Source of the DNA: Apostichopus japonicus
Lineage: Eukaryota; Echinodermata; Holothuroidea; Aspidochirotida; Stichopodidae
Length of the DNA stretch: 64,000 bases
Reading direction: 5' to 3'
NCBI RefSeq assembly: GCF_037975245.1
Contig: NC_092577.1
Span: 4,684,001-4,748,000, forward strand
Numbering within the stretch: position 1 is the first letter of the stretch; the number at the start of each line of letters is the position of its first letter. Below the pieces are notes generated by a model. It saw only the letters and a list, made by a program, of their open reading frames with translations. It searched no databases and was not told where the DNA came from. A program made the translations under genes and the position numbers. Shown in pieces: positions 1 to 11,159 of this stretch.

Positions 1-345
1 GTCTAAGGGGAGGGGTGTCCCCTCCCCTTTGGAAAATTTTTAGTTTTGAAACGTCCTTAGATGCAATCTGGTGCATATTGTAAGTCAAATTTGATTTGCC
101 GACGGATCTGGAAGTGGTGACTGAAATGGGGGAGGGGTATAAGGGGAGGGGCTTTCCCCTCCCCTTTGGAAAATTTTTAGTTTTGAAACGTCCTTAGATG
201 CAATCTGGTGTATATTTTAAGTCAAATTAGATTTGCCGACGGATCTGGAAGTGGTGACTGAAATGGGGGAGGGGTCTAAGTTTTGGAAAATTTTTAGTTT
301 TGAAACGTCCTTAGATGCAATCTGGTGCATATTTTAAGTCAAATT
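1..345. repeat. Tandem repeat, about 136-bp unit, 2.5 copies
   Basis: The unit starting at base 1 recurs at 137 and 274. Each carries a C/G-rich block with the palindromic motif GGGGTGTCCCCTCCCC, then a TTTGGAAAATTTTTAG segment, then a stretch beginning TTAGATGCAATCTGGTGCAT. The third copy has lost the C/G block. Diverged relatives are at 3050-3235, so this is a dispersed family as well as a local array. No coding potential is seen. Confidence 0.85.
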
Positions 346-1720
346 TGGCACCGTAGAATTTCCATCTCGATATTATTTTTATGGCAGTCGGCAGAAGAAG
401 AATTAATTGGGACCAATTATCGAACTGTGTTTTCTCTTTCACCGATCGTTGAAATAGTGAAACTTCGTGATGAAAATGTTCAGAAAACTTTCCGGTAATG
501 AGAAATAACAACATTCATTGATATACAAGCGAGAAACGTTAAAAATTGTGTACAATTCGTGAGCCGTGTCCTTAAGTTTTCCACGGAGAACGAATGACAT
601 CTGCGATGACGTCATTCTAAACAGAGGATAATAACAACACGTTGTCACACGATAGCACGACTCATGGGCTACGGCCTATACGGAAGCCTTTAATTCCATT
701 TCTTTCACTGAGTTGCCGGCGATTCTGGCACTCGTCTAGCTGAGCCTGGCTACAGTAGCTATACTGACGGCCGTGACATGATCAGTTATTTGCCGAGAGG
801 TTTTTAACTTGCAGGCGTCGGGTGATTGGATTGGTGAATGAGTTTATCAGATGAAGAACTGGAAAATCGAAATAACCGATAAAGAAGCTCCCGTTCTCCT
901 TTTCTCTATTCAGCTTTCCTTCTTTCTTCCCCTTCCGCTCTCTTCACCTTTTCTCCTTTTGCCGACAGACCCAAAATTTGCCGACAGCGACCAAATTATT
1001 ATATATAATATAATAAATCAAAAAATAAAACCAAAATCTCAAAGGTTTACTTGTTAACTCAAGGTTTCATACTAACGAAGAATCAGCTGACTCTCAAGGT
1101 TCACACGAAGCTCTTTTAGATGCTCTTATAGCTGCATTATGAGCCCATAAAAACTCGTGCACAGAAAGTAGATGCATTTTGAGAACGAGACGCCCAGGCC
1201 GAATATAAAATATTCAAAGGCTACTACTGATGAAGCTCCTATAAAGTTTGAGAGCAGAAACCGGTCTAGTTGGTCATAAGAACCTACACTAGTCTCTCCT
1301 ACTATTAACAGTACACTCAGTTCACCTAATAGGTGCAATTATGCTTCACCACGAGGAGCATGCTATAAGTTCATGTTCCTTGGGCCCTCCCTTAAAAATA
1401 CTTCAGGTTCTTGGCGACTACGTTGCGTTAGATAGTGTAAAACCGCCTACACCCCGTTTCATTCAGATAATTATGATATACTTGCTAACTGTGCATTGAT
1501 TTTCCCTGACAGTAATAGTCAGCACTATAGTACTGAGCCGTATCTAATTAATACGTGATGTCGCGTAGGCCTGGTAATTGCCTTAGTTTCAAATTTGGAA
1601 TAAAAACGATCGCGTTTCAGGGAAGAACAGCTGGATATATATTAGGCTTTTCTTTCACCAAGTTATGCCTATTAGGAATTTAAAGTACTCCCACATAAAA
1701 AAACGCAACTGATTTCCAAA
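346..1720. other. No gene recognised; weak coding-like relic
   Basis: No supported gene. One + frame from about 1183 to 1557 reads with only a few stops over roughly 125 codons and has balanced amino-acid composition, as a decayed transposon protein might. I do not recognise a family. The remainder looks like unique intergenic DNA. Confidence 0.4.
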
Positions 1721-1769
1721 AAGGGGGGGCCGGGGCCGGGTCGGCCCCCCCCCCCTGGATCCGCCCCTG
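1721..1769. mobile_element. hAT-like terminal inverted repeat, one end only
   Basis: Read on the minus strand, the right edge begins CAGGGGCGGATCCAGG followed by a G tract. This matches the usual look of hAT transposon termini. I could not find the partner end, so this is a relic or solo end. The G and C tracts at 1724-1755 belong to it. Confidence 0.4.
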
Positions 1770-1784
1770 ACTAGTGATCTAAGG

Positions 1785-1980
1785 TGGCATTGTGGTCAAG
1801 TAGTTAAAGGCAGTGGACTTGTGATCTAAGGTTTGCAGGTTCGAGTTCTGGCCAGATCATTAAGTTGTATCCTTGGGCAAGGCACTTTATCTCCATGGCC
1901 TCTATTCACCCAGGTGTATAAATCTGGACCTGTGAATTAAACTGTAAATTTGGGCGCTGTTAAGCTGATGCCATGTTAAG
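1785..1980 (+). mobile_element. tRNA-derived SINE
   Basis: The head has a tRNA-like A-box region (GTGGTCAAGTAGTTAAAGG) and a B-box (GGTTCGAGTTC at about 1838). It is followed by a body containing CTTGGGCAAGGCACTTTATC and CACCCAGGTGTATAAAT, a pattern seen in many invertebrate tRNA-SINEs. The cloverleaf is imperfect, so I treat it as a SINE rather than a functional tRNA. The 3' limit is uncertain. Confidence 0.65.
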
Positions 1981-2139
1981 ATTGACAGATTCTCGTTGAC
2001 CAGGGTAATACTGCTATGTGCCTCGAGCACTGTTTTCGGTGGATATGTCTGCGCACTAAAAATCCTCAATATTATTCTCTTCTTAATACTTTTCCACGTG
2101 CAGTCAATTTCACTAGCATAGGTCACCTGATTGTCATTC

Positions 2140-2294
2140 CAGGGATGCGCCTGGGGTAAAACAAAATCATGGAATTTTGCAAAAATATCGGTATAGGCTC
2201 CAGTTTGCGTATGCTACAGTGTGTTAGGATAATAGTTTTTGTCCCCGAGGAAGAAAAGAAATCACGGATAATTCGCGGGAAAAGCTCATGACTG
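2140..2294 (-). mobile_element. MITE family A, copy 1 (hAT-like)
   Basis: This is one of four copies in the window (also 4557-4720, 55270-55430, 60866-61028). Its ends are inverted copies of CAGGNATGAGC, slightly mutated here. The 8-bp flanks TGTCATTC and TTTCATAC agree at 6 of 8 positions, consistent with an old 8-bp target-site duplication. Confidence 0.75.
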
Positions 2295-2317
2295 TTTCAT
2301 ACAACCAGTGTCGTCGC

Positions 2318-2400
2318 CAAGGGGGGGGGGCAGGGGGGCACGTGCCCCCCTGGAAAACCTAGTGCCCCCCCCCCCCCGAGTGCCCCCCCCCCCCATCTGA
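2318..2400. repeat. G/C homopolymer cluster with a palindromic core
   Basis: Runs of ten or more G, then C, surround the palindrome GGGGGGCACGTGCCCCCC. The block resembles the G-rich terminus of a DNA transposon, but no matching second end was found. Confidence 0.5.
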
Positions 2401-3049
2401 GATTTGGGTTGGTAAAAAAATATATATATATTTTGTTATATTCAACTCCCATCATCTGAGTTGGTTTTTCATAAGGACAAAGAAGCACAGTAATTCGTAT
2501 TTTCTTCAAATGAGCTGCGAAAAAATGAAAAAGTTTATCCTTGACCGTCGGGTATCGAAGTCGTAACCCGCGCCATCACAACAGGTGTCGATATTTACAT
2601 TGAATGTGTCAGTGCTCAGCCAATAACGATGCTGGAACCTGTTACATCTTAATAGATAATGGGAGAAAACGAGGACAAGAAAGGAGTCGGGGGTCATGCA
2701 CACATTAATTCAACAAATGTAGGTTCTATTGATAGGGTTAGGCATAATATCGACAGCATGTGGTTCATATCCTCTGCAAAATTCTGTGCGTTGTTAAAAT
2801 CATTACCTCAAAAATAGCAATTTCTGGAGATATCTTCAGATCGAATTTAGCATCAAATGTGGCACCATTTTGCATCTAGCCCATCCTCCGTATGCGAAAA
2901 TTTTCCCCCAGGACGGCGATCCGTATCCACCTAAGTGCCCCCATCAAATGCTGGTGCCACCCCTGTGCCCCCCCCCCAAGACTGAAGAGTCTGGTGACGC
3001 CACTGCAAAAAACAGTTCCTACTATTGCAATGATGGCCGGCCTGATGGC

Positions 3050-3235
3050 CGGCCTGGGGGAGGGGTCTAAGAAGAGTGGGTGTCCCCCTCCCCTTTGGAA
3101 ATTTTTTGCATTTCCAGGTGGCCTCGGATGCAATTTGGTGCAATATAGCACACTTCAACCCACCCACTCCATATTGTATATAATTTTTCATTTTCACCTG
3201 GCCTTAGATGCAATTTGGTGCTCCAAATGAGATTT
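3050..3235. repeat. Diverged copies of the 136-bp repeat from base 1
   Basis: The motifs GAGGGGTCTAAG, CCCCTCCCCTTTGGAAA and GATGCAATTTGGTGC recur. The GATGCAATTTGGTGC segment appears twice, at about 3128 and 3209, showing a partial second unit. Several overlapping short ORFs on both strands here are repeat artefacts. Confidence 0.65.
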
Positions 3236-3261
3236 TTTTCTCATTTGGAAATGAAAAAGGG

Positions 3262-3360
3262 CTTTTCTGACTTGCGAAGCGGGGGGGGGGGGGGGCGGAA
3301 TGATACTTCCGCCCCTCCATGTTTTTCACTGGGGGGGGGGGCTAGCGCCCCCGGTTCCTA
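3262..3360. repeat. Two long G tracts with a GCTAGCGCCCCC hairpin
   Basis: Sixteen-odd G residues at about 3280 and eleven at about 3331 bracket short inverted C-rich motifs (GGGGGGGCTAGCGCCCCC). It is probably a decayed transposon terminus; no boundaries were determined. Confidence 0.35.
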
Positions 3361-3959
3361 CGCCCTTGCATAAAAGTGAAAACCTGTCTTTACAGTAGAG
3401 TACTTCATAAAAGTGAAAACCTGTTTTTACAGTATACAGTACAATGCCGCACATTCCTTAACACATGTATTCTCACCACAAATGAAATAAACTATTGACA
3501 TAGCCGCGGCTTATGTTTTCCATGTAGGCTACTATGAAATTCACTGACAGGGAATGACCATTTTGTCCGAGTACAGTGCCTACTTTGTGTACCCTTGTTT
3601 GTCCATAGTCTTCATTTCCACTTAGGTCTAGAAGCATTGCTGAGGCTTCCTACAAAGTACAGTTTTTTATTTCATTTGTTAGCAAATTATTTTGCCAGTG
3701 AACGTATTCGTTACAGTGCAGTGCCTATATTTCTCTGTCATCACTGCAGCCGTTTTCCAAAGTATTCTTCTGTTTGATCAGGTTACTGTTAACATCTCCT
3801 GCAGCACGAAAGTCCATTCTCTACCCACAAACATGTGGATCTTTAAAAATTAGAGGGGGTGGGGGGAGGGAGAGTGGATGTTTTCATATTGGTCTTTGTA
3901 TTATTACTAAAAGGGTATAGTTTGATGATTCTGTCATGACTTAAAATAGTTTTTGGACA

Positions 3960-4556
3960 GTAGCTGCATGGAAGTTCTCATTTCTTTGTGTCTGCTCTTA
4001 TGAAGTTTGAAACTGCCAGAATGAGAAAAGAATTTGTCCCAGTAGCTACACTCTCTCCTGCATGGGTCTCTTCGTGGGCCTTCAAACTTTCATGTCGGTA
4101 GAACACTTTGTCGCAGTGGCTGCACTGTAAAGTTTTCTCTCCAGTGTGACGTCTCTCGTGACGTGATATCGCCAGACTGTGTAAACATACTAAACATGCA
4201 CTTCCCTGCAGAAGCTACATTGGAAAGGTTTCTCTCCCAGATGTATCCTTGCATGTACTTTCAAGCTTTCTGGTCTGTTGAACAATTTATCGCAGTCCAT
4301 GGAATTGTACCGCCTCTCTCCAGTATGTATTGACTTGTGTCGTCTCAAGAGTTGCCGAACATGGGATCTCTTGCTTACAGTTACTGCACTGATAGGGTTC
4401 TGTTCCCTTATGCATACTTTTGTGTTGTCTCAGAGTTGCATGTCATGCCGTTTCAAATTTCCACGATGTGAAAACGTTTTGTCACAGAAGCCACAGAGAT
4501 GACAATTTCCTACAGGACGACTAGCTTTTATAGCGTCCAACAGTTTTACATCCTTA
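3960..4556 (-). pseudogene. Degenerate C2H2 zinc-finger array
   Basis: The minus strand encodes recognisable C2H2 fingers broken by frameshifts and stops. The clearest reads CGFCDKTFSHRGNLKRH near 4450-4500. Further down, linker-like HTGER and HLGEKPFQC segments appear in shifting frames. The array resembles the better-preserved fingers at 6188-7096 on the same strand and is probably a decayed extension or duplicate of that gene. A MITE-A copy lies directly at its upstream edge (4557-4720). No intact ORF spans it. Confidence 0.7.
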
Positions 4557-4720
4557 CAGGGATGAGCCTGGGGTAAATAAAGAATAACGAAACTTTGCAA
4601 AAATTGCGGTATAGGCTCCAGTTTGCGTATGCTACAGTGTGTTAGGATAACAATTTTTGTCGCCACGGTAGAAAAGAAATCACGGATATTCCGCGAATTC
4701 GCGGAAAAAGCTCATGCCTG
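4557..4720 (-). mobile_element. MITE family A, copy 2 (hAT-like)
   Basis: This is the best-preserved copy, 164 bp. It begins CAGGGATGAGC and ends GCTCATGCCTG, giving 11-bp inverted ends with one mismatch. It is flanked by a perfect direct repeat ATCCTTA at 4550-4556 and 4721-4727. It contains the internal palindrome CCGCGAATTCGCGG. A short ORF running from this element into the zinc-finger remnant is a chance fusion. Confidence 0.85.
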
Positions 4721-5166
4721 ATCCTTAGATGATGTGCTTTCAACTTTTTCCTTAAACTCCATATCGAGTGTTATCAACTCTTCTGTTCCTTCTCATATAT
4801 TTTTGTAAGGGTCCTTTGATTATGAAATACAGATTCCTGAGATATAAAAAAACATATTGCAAATTTATTATAGAGATTTAACAGTAACACCGAAGTAGGC
4901 TAGATATATTTTATCGTCTTTAAACTACAAAGATTCTTGTACATAATATAATGCATTCACATTCCTTCGTCTGAAGTTCATTCAGTCTTTGATACCTTTG
5001 GAGATATTGCTATATAGTACAAAGTTTTCAAATTTGAACCTTTGAACTCTATGAAATAGGATTTTGTTACTCACTGGTTGGATCCACTTATCATATTTGA
5101 AGTTCTTCAAAAGCTTCAGCTTTCAAGATTTAGCAAACTTTTGTTAACTTTATGTATGTATTTATG

Positions 5167-5548
5167 CAGTGGCGGAGCTAGGGGTATTGGTCAGGAGAGG
5201 CGAGAATGGTCTGTTGGGGCGCTTTCGACACTATCTCAGCGGAGCGCCACCACTGGTTGGCGCGTAGCGTACAGAATTTTTTTGAGTAAAGATACTCCCT
5301 AGATCGACAGGAATGACCCTTTCCGGGCCTGGCTAATTTGCAGATAAACGAAGAATAAATAGGTGTCATCGCCAATTTACACCAACAAAATGTGACAAAT
5401 GTCAATAAGTAGATGAGAGCGCAATAAAAAAGTCAATAATCGCGAATAAGTAAAAAGTGGTAAAGAGCTGAAAAGGGCGCCAGCAGTCCATTTGAGTCCG
5501 TCAGGGGGGGGGGGGCATCCCCCTGACTATATGGACGCTCCGCCACTG
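5167..5548. mobile_element. hAT-type MITE, 382 bp, with target duplication
   Basis: The left end reads CAGTGGCGGAGCTAGGGG and the right end is the inverse of CAGTGGCGGAGC. The flanks are TATTTATG (left) and TATTCATG (right), an 8-bp duplication with one difference. The TIR sequence and duplication length are those of hAT elements. There is no transposase, so it is non-autonomous. A run of twelve G lies near the right end (about 5505). Confidence 0.9.
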
Positions 5549-5619
5549 TATTCATGTACCATCACATTCTAATCAGACAGAGCAAACATTTTGATACTAT
5601 ACAGCTTCTCTCCTGAACA

Positions 5620-6187
5620 AGATTTTTCATATGCCTTCGTACAGTATATGTAAAAATAGTAAACCACTTGTTACAATAAAGTCATTTGTAAGGCTTTTGC
5701 CCTGTATATGTTATCTTTCATGTTGCCTCCGATCTACAGATCGAGTAAACCTTTGTGCAAGAATATCCACATCAAAAGGCTTCTTCTCTGTTGGTCTTCT
5801 TACTGAACATGCTACCTCAGTGCGCCAGATAGAGAAAATTATTTGCCACAATAATCACATTGATAAAACTTCTCTCCTGTTATGTGTTCTTTCATGTCTC
5901 CTCAAAATGTGCAGTCACAGCAAACTCTTTCTTACACTATCTGCATTGATAATGCTTCTTTCCTGTGTGTGGTCTTACATGCTTCCTCAATTGTCCAGAT
6001 CCAGCAAACTTTTTCTTACAGTAGCTATATTGATAAGGCTTCTCTCCTGTATGAGTTCTTTCATGTGCCCTCAAATTTCCAGATAAAGCAAACTCTTATC
6101 TCCTTACAGTAGCCACACTGATAGGGCCTTTCTCCTGTGTGTTCTTACATGTCTCCTCATTTGTACAGGTTCAGTGTTCTCAACGTT
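5620..6187 (-). pseudogene. Degenerate 3' extension of the zinc-finger array
   Basis: The finger spacing continues on the minus strand below 6188. Units beginning GEKPYQ-, GEKFYQCDYC- or RPYQCGYC- recur about every 84 bp, but stops and frame changes interrupt almost every one. At least four or five finger relics can be traced. The + strand ORFs here (5631-6112) are antisense shadows of the finger repeats. Confidence 0.7.
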
Positions 6188-7096
6188 TCAGAATGTGCAC
6201 ATTTTTGGCCTCGGTAGTCGAACTAATGTGACCTCTCTCCTGTGTGTTCTTTTGTGTGTCATCAAAGCAATAGAGCAAGCAAACATTTTGTCACAGTAGT
6301 TACACTGATAATGCTTCTGTCCTGTGTGTGTTCTTTCATGTGTTCTAAATTGCAAAGATTGAGCAAACATTTTCTTACAGTAGTTACACTGATAAGGCTT
6401 CTCTCCTGTATGTGTTCTTTCATGTGTCCTCATTTGTCCAGACACAGCAAACATTTTGTCACAGTAGCCACACTGATAAGGCTTCTCTCCTGTATGTGTT
6501 CTTAGATGTATTGACAAACTGTTACATTGAGCAAACATTTTGTCACAGAAGGCACACTTATAAGGCTTTTCTCCTACAGTGTGTGTTCTTTCATGACCCC
6601 TCATATGTCCAGATCCAGCAAAGTTTTTCTCACTTTTTCTTTTTCTCACTTTTTCTCATTGATAAGGCTTTCCTCCTGTATATATGTGTTCTTTCATGTC
6701 TCCTCAAATTTCCATAATAAACAAACGTTTTGTCACAGTAGTAACACCGATAAGGTTTCTCTATCTTTTTTTTGTCATATTTATTCCACACAATTCCACA
6801 TTGGGTAGACAGCTGGTTGCAATCGCTACTTTGGTCAGGATAATTTCCTCTTTGAAGTATACGAACATCTACTCGTTCTGGGTTTTCTTTTATTACTTTA
6901 GATTCACCAGAGAATTTTGCTCCATTTTTGGCCTCATTATCCAGACCGATCAACAGATGGCATGAGTAGCTATTAACTGGCTCCACTGCCTCCACAGATG
7001 ATGCCTCTTCATTTTTAACATCTTGTTGATGCCCTTGTTGATGCCCTTGGTGATGCCCTTGGTGATGCCCTTGGTGATGGGTGGGTCCCTGAGATC
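6188..7096 (-). pseudogene. C2H2 zinc-finger protein locus, frameshifted
   Basis: The last exon starts at about 7096, after a good minus-strand acceptor (TATTTTCAG). It encodes a His/Gln/Gly repeat (GHHQGHHQGHQQ), an acidic linker, and a first finger CYYCDKTFVYYGNLRRHERTH near 6700. At about 6640 a duplicated AGTGAGAAAAAG segment shifts the frame and ends the ORF at 6630. The next frame continues with a damaged finger and four good C2H2 fingers joined by TGEKPY or TGQKHY linkers (6490-6250), ending at 6188. The finger family is usually a nuclear DNA-binding transcription factor. With the frameshift this reads as a recent pseudogene, unless the shift is a sequencing error. Upstream exons were not found. 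Confidence 0.75.
7022..7077 (-). repeat. 15-bp tandem repeat inside the zinc-finger exon
   Basis: About four copies of a 15-bp unit (CATCACCAAGGGCAT on the minus strand) encode the GHHQG/GHQQG repeats. The spacing is a multiple of three, so the reading frame is kept. Confidence 0.85.
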
Positions 7097-7141
7097 CTGA
7101 AAATACAAGCAAATGTGATACAAGATGAAACACACAAGACT

Positions 7142-7437
7142 GTAAAAAAAAAAAAAAAAAATCCAGGAAACCAACAGGTATAGTGATTCCACATGAAACC
7201 AGAAAGTCACATGACTTAGTGATTCCTTGCCAATATGAGAAGAAACTTTAGATACAAGATTTTCTAACGAGCTGAATTGCTGAGCAGAAATGGCAAGTCT
7301 TGCAGAATTGAGTAATGCATACCTAGGCAAAGAGGGTCGAAGGTCAAACAGACTTCACTTCTGCATAATAAGACTTATTATGACTGTAACCAAAAATTGA
7401 CATTCGATGACCTTTGACCTATATGGAAAACACAAAT
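7142..7437. other. Sequence 5' of the zinc-finger exon
   Basis: This is probably intron of the minus-strand zinc-finger gene. It has an A18 tract at about 7143-7160. No further exon was recognised. Confidence 0.4.
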
Positions 7438-9815
7438 GCCCAAAGGCACTATGGTACCTTGCTTATAGGGACTAAGCACGATCCTAAAATTGTTATTTCC
7501 GGGGTTTAATGTACACACACAATATTATTGCCATAAGTATCACAAATCAATGATCGGTCCTTTTGAGAATCTGTTGACTTTTGTTAGATTTGTTTATAGG
7601 AACTTGCAGAATCATCCTACAGTAACTGTACTTAATAACTTTGGTTGCACAGGAGTAAACCCATGGACAATTAAAATATGGCCACAAAAATTAAAATATT
7701 CAACTTAAAAAAACTCATAACTGGAGGCGCTATTCCAAGGTCATGCGAGGTCAACAGAGGTCCACCTCTCAAAAACCAAACAAAACATTGACCTCTGATA
7801 ACTTTGCGCATGATGGTCGCACAGGGGTCAACCATGGACAATTTCGATCAATTTGGAGGTTGAGCTCTTGACCCATAATTGACCTTTATTGACTTGGATA
7901 ACATGGCCATTATGTTTGGAACAATCACTTACCCTATTCACAACTAGTCCCAAAATGTCAACCATGTCTGACCCCATCAGTGGGAGTTTCACAAGTTATT
8001 GCCCACAAAAAACACCTTTTGGAGCCATAATTGACCTTTGGTGACCTTGGATGACAAAACGGTTATTTCAAAAAACGTGCCCCTACTTCATTTACAGCTT
8101 GTTCCAATATATCAGCCATGTCAGACTTCATCACGGGAAGTTGTTGCAAAAATTAACATAAGTGGGCCGTCTTTTGCCCATAAGCGACCTTGAATGACCT
8201 TGGATGGCATGACGGTTGCAATGAAAAATGTTCCGTTCGATGATGTGCACTCCATCCTAAAATTGTTATGCACTCCAATGTACATACACAATGTTAATAT
8301 TGTTAAAAAGGTATCAAATCCAACCTTTGGCACCTCATAACGTAAGAACCAAGTGTCCAATCGAAGCGGGAGTTGGTTTGGTCTATATAGAGCACACAGA
8401 GCTCTATCATATCTTAAAATATTGACAAACATTTTTGCCCTGTATCTCCTAAAATGAGCTTATTTATAAAAAAAAAATGTAACCTCTGATAACTTTGCAC
8501 CCGAAGGTCGCACAGGGGTCATCCCATGGACAATTTTTGATCGGAAGATCATTTGAGATCTGAATATGGCCACGAAATTTCAAATAACCAAAGAAACTAA
8601 TACAGGTCACCAGAGGTCAACCTTAGGTCAAAGGTCACAAAGATGCAGGTCGACTAATGGATTAAAACAGCGTAACTCCCAACCATGACTGACATTTTGT
8701 TCTCAAGTTATCGCAAAAATACTAGTTTATGACCCCTAATTGACCTTTGTTGACCTTGAATCAAACGACTGTTATTTTTGAAAACGATTCCCTACCCCAT
8801 TTACAACTAGTACCAAAATAAAAAAAACATGTCGGACCATGTCAATAGGAGTTACTGTTTTCAGCCTTTGACCTCTGGTGACCCCAAATGACCTTTGACC
8901 TCCACGAAAAACAATAGGGATCATTTAATCACTAAGAGCTACCAATATATTAAGTTTAATGTTTAATTCAACTTTTACTTCTTGAGATATCATGTTTACA
9001 TGGTTTTCAGCTTTTGACCTCTGGTGACCTCAAATGACATTTGACTCCCATGAAAAACCATAGGGATTACCTGCTCACCAGGGGCTATCAACACACGAAG
9101 TTTAAGGTTCAAGCATCTTTTACTTCATGAGATATCATGTTTACAAGGTTTTTAACTGTTCACCTCTGGTGACCCCCAATGACCTTTGACCTTGATGAAA
9201 AACATTAGGGATTACTTGCTCACCAAGGGCTATCTACAGATCAAATTTAAAGTTCATGCAACTTTTACTTTTTGAGATATTGTGTTTACATGGTTTACAG
9301 CCTTTGACCTCTGATGACCCTAAATGACCTTTGACCTCCATGAAAAACAATAGGGATCATCTGCTATCCTAGGTCAATCCACAGTCTAAGTTTCAAGTTC
9401 AAGCATTATGTACTTCTTGAGATACCGTGTTTACAATGTTTTTGACCTATGACCTCTGGTGATCTCTCAAATGACCCTTGACCTCTATGAAAAAAGATAG
9501 ACACCATCTACTCACTAAGGGCTACCTACATACTAAGTTTGAAATTCAAAAAACTTTTACTACATGAGATAGTGTGCTTACAAGGTTTTCAGACTTTGAC
9601 CTCTGTTGACTTCAAATGACCCTTAACCTCCATGAAAAACAATAGGGATCATGTACTTACTAAGGGCTACACACACACCAAGTTTGAAGTTCATGCAGCT
9701 AAAACTTCTTGAGATACCGTGTTTACAAGCCAAAGCGTCACATACACACACACATACTCCATCACCATCGCATAGATCCCTTCGGCCTTCGGCAAAGAAT
9801 AAAAAATGAGAATAT
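7438..9815 (-). mobile_element. TGACCT-rich element, copy 1
   Basis: The minus-strand 3' end is at 7438 (inverse of AAGCAAGGTACC..AGTGCCTTTGGGC). The 5' end near 9815 carries the hairpin GCCGAAGGC followed by TATGCGAT and a TG-rich stretch. Both ends match those of the + strand element at 33747-37212, so these are two copies of one family. The interior is packed with TGACCT/AGGTCA hexamers. No protein is encoded. The class of the element is unknown to me. Confidence 0.7.
8860..9720 (-). repeat. Tandem array, about 146-bp unit, six copies
   Basis: The segment TTTGACCTCTGGTGACC recurs at about 8865, 9011, 9157, 9301, 9443 and 9594. Each copy is followed by ATGAAAAACAATAGGGAT and a TTGAGATA..GTGTTTACA block. 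The copies are diverged, so the array is old. Confidence 0.85.
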
Positions 9816-9829
9816 TTCAATAAGATAAC

Positions 9830-10860
9830 ATTAAAGATGTCCATGCTTTCAACCTCGATATTTGTAAGTGACTAGGAAGCTTCTTGCACTCAACTTAATG
9901 TGAAACTTTGACAAGGTTTTTTCTTACTTTGACCCTTGGGTTATCTGAGCTGACCTTTTGAACTCAACAATGTCATCCACTCAGAAGATTGTACATTCAA
10001 AACTGGATCAAAATAACAAATATGAAGTTCTTCCAAACTGCATCAAAATAAACTTTGATCTGATGACCAATGACCTTTGAACTCCTGAGGGAGTAGTTGT
10101 ACTTAACTAGATCTGCATATTAAAGTCTCATTAATTTATGCATTAAATCACAACTGTCCAATAATCTTTATTTGTAACTATTTGCTATAGTAAGGGCATA
10201 CATGTTATTTTCATATTGCTCAGTGGTTTATATCATTCATCTACAGTATACAGTATGTGATATCATTGATGGGTTGGAGAGATTCTGAAAACATAGAAAG
10301 TATGATACTTGTAAACGTAGGGAGTTAGACTGATCGAAAATATAAACAGTTCCGTACTTCGCGTGTACAGTATTTAAGTGTACTGTGTAATTCTGCTATA
10401 TATGTGGGTTTATCAACGGCGGGGTTAAATAAAATTTTGATGACTCAATTGTTTCACTGTGGCAATTCAAGCTGTTTTGTTCCAGGCATATGTAGATTAA
10501 AATTGGGATTGGAAATTGGTTAGTTTGACTTACAAACATGGGCAATTTCAATGTCAAATGTATAAGTGCAAGCTAAATCATGTAAATGCTACTTCAGTTC
10601 TCCTCCACAACCTTGGTTTATTCTCGAAATTTGCTTTCTGTACAAATTGCTGTGGAAATAAACTCTAGGCCTTGGCCTACACAGGTAAATACATTACAGA
10701 CTAACACAGAACTGCAACTTTAGGAGTTACAGTAGGTGATTTAGGTCCTACGTTCTTCACTCATCACTTTAAGAGAAGTTTAAAGTAAGCTCTTCATAGT
10801 TAACAAACCATGATACTAACTGGTATGCTGAACCTAGGGCCTATTTACTGTAGTAATACT
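9830..10860. other. No gene or repeat recognised
   Basis: AT-rich sequence without long ORFs. A few TGACCTTTGAAC motifs before 10100 suggest a decayed fringe of the adjacent TGACCT element. Otherwise I see nothing. Confidence 0.4.
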
Positions 10861-10865
10861 AGGCT

Positions 10866-11046
10866 AATACTTGTTACAATAGTTTTTTTCGCGGAACCGT
10901 TACCAGTGGTATCGTGCACAGGTGACCCTGGTTCCACCTTAATGGAGATCTCAAACATTTTGTTTCCAGTGGATCTGTGCTCGGTTGATGTTTTTCTATT
11001 GTTCCGCTTCGTCTTGTAATTTCTTTTCTTACCCGTGGTAATACAG
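10866..11046 (+). repeat. Dispersed repeat B, copy 1
   Basis: It shares motifs with 13405-13585 in the same order: GAACCGTTACCAGTG, CACAGGTGAC, GGTTCCACCTTAATGGAG, TCTCA-ACATTTTGT and a distal GTTGATG..TTGTAATTTCT. The two copies bracket the foldback at 11230-12495. Function unknown. Confidence 0.7.
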
Positions 11047-11159
11047 TATTTGAAAGTAGTGCATCACCACAATGTGATTGCGGTTGCAGCAAAACACTGA
11101 ATCAGAATCTTGCAGGGATTTCACAAGTTGTGTTCTACCGCATACAAACAACGACAACG

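Noticed and set aside
5882-6808. + strand ORFs rich in Ser/Cys/Phe across the zinc-finger array
   Set aside because: Antisense shadows of C2H2 finger repeats.
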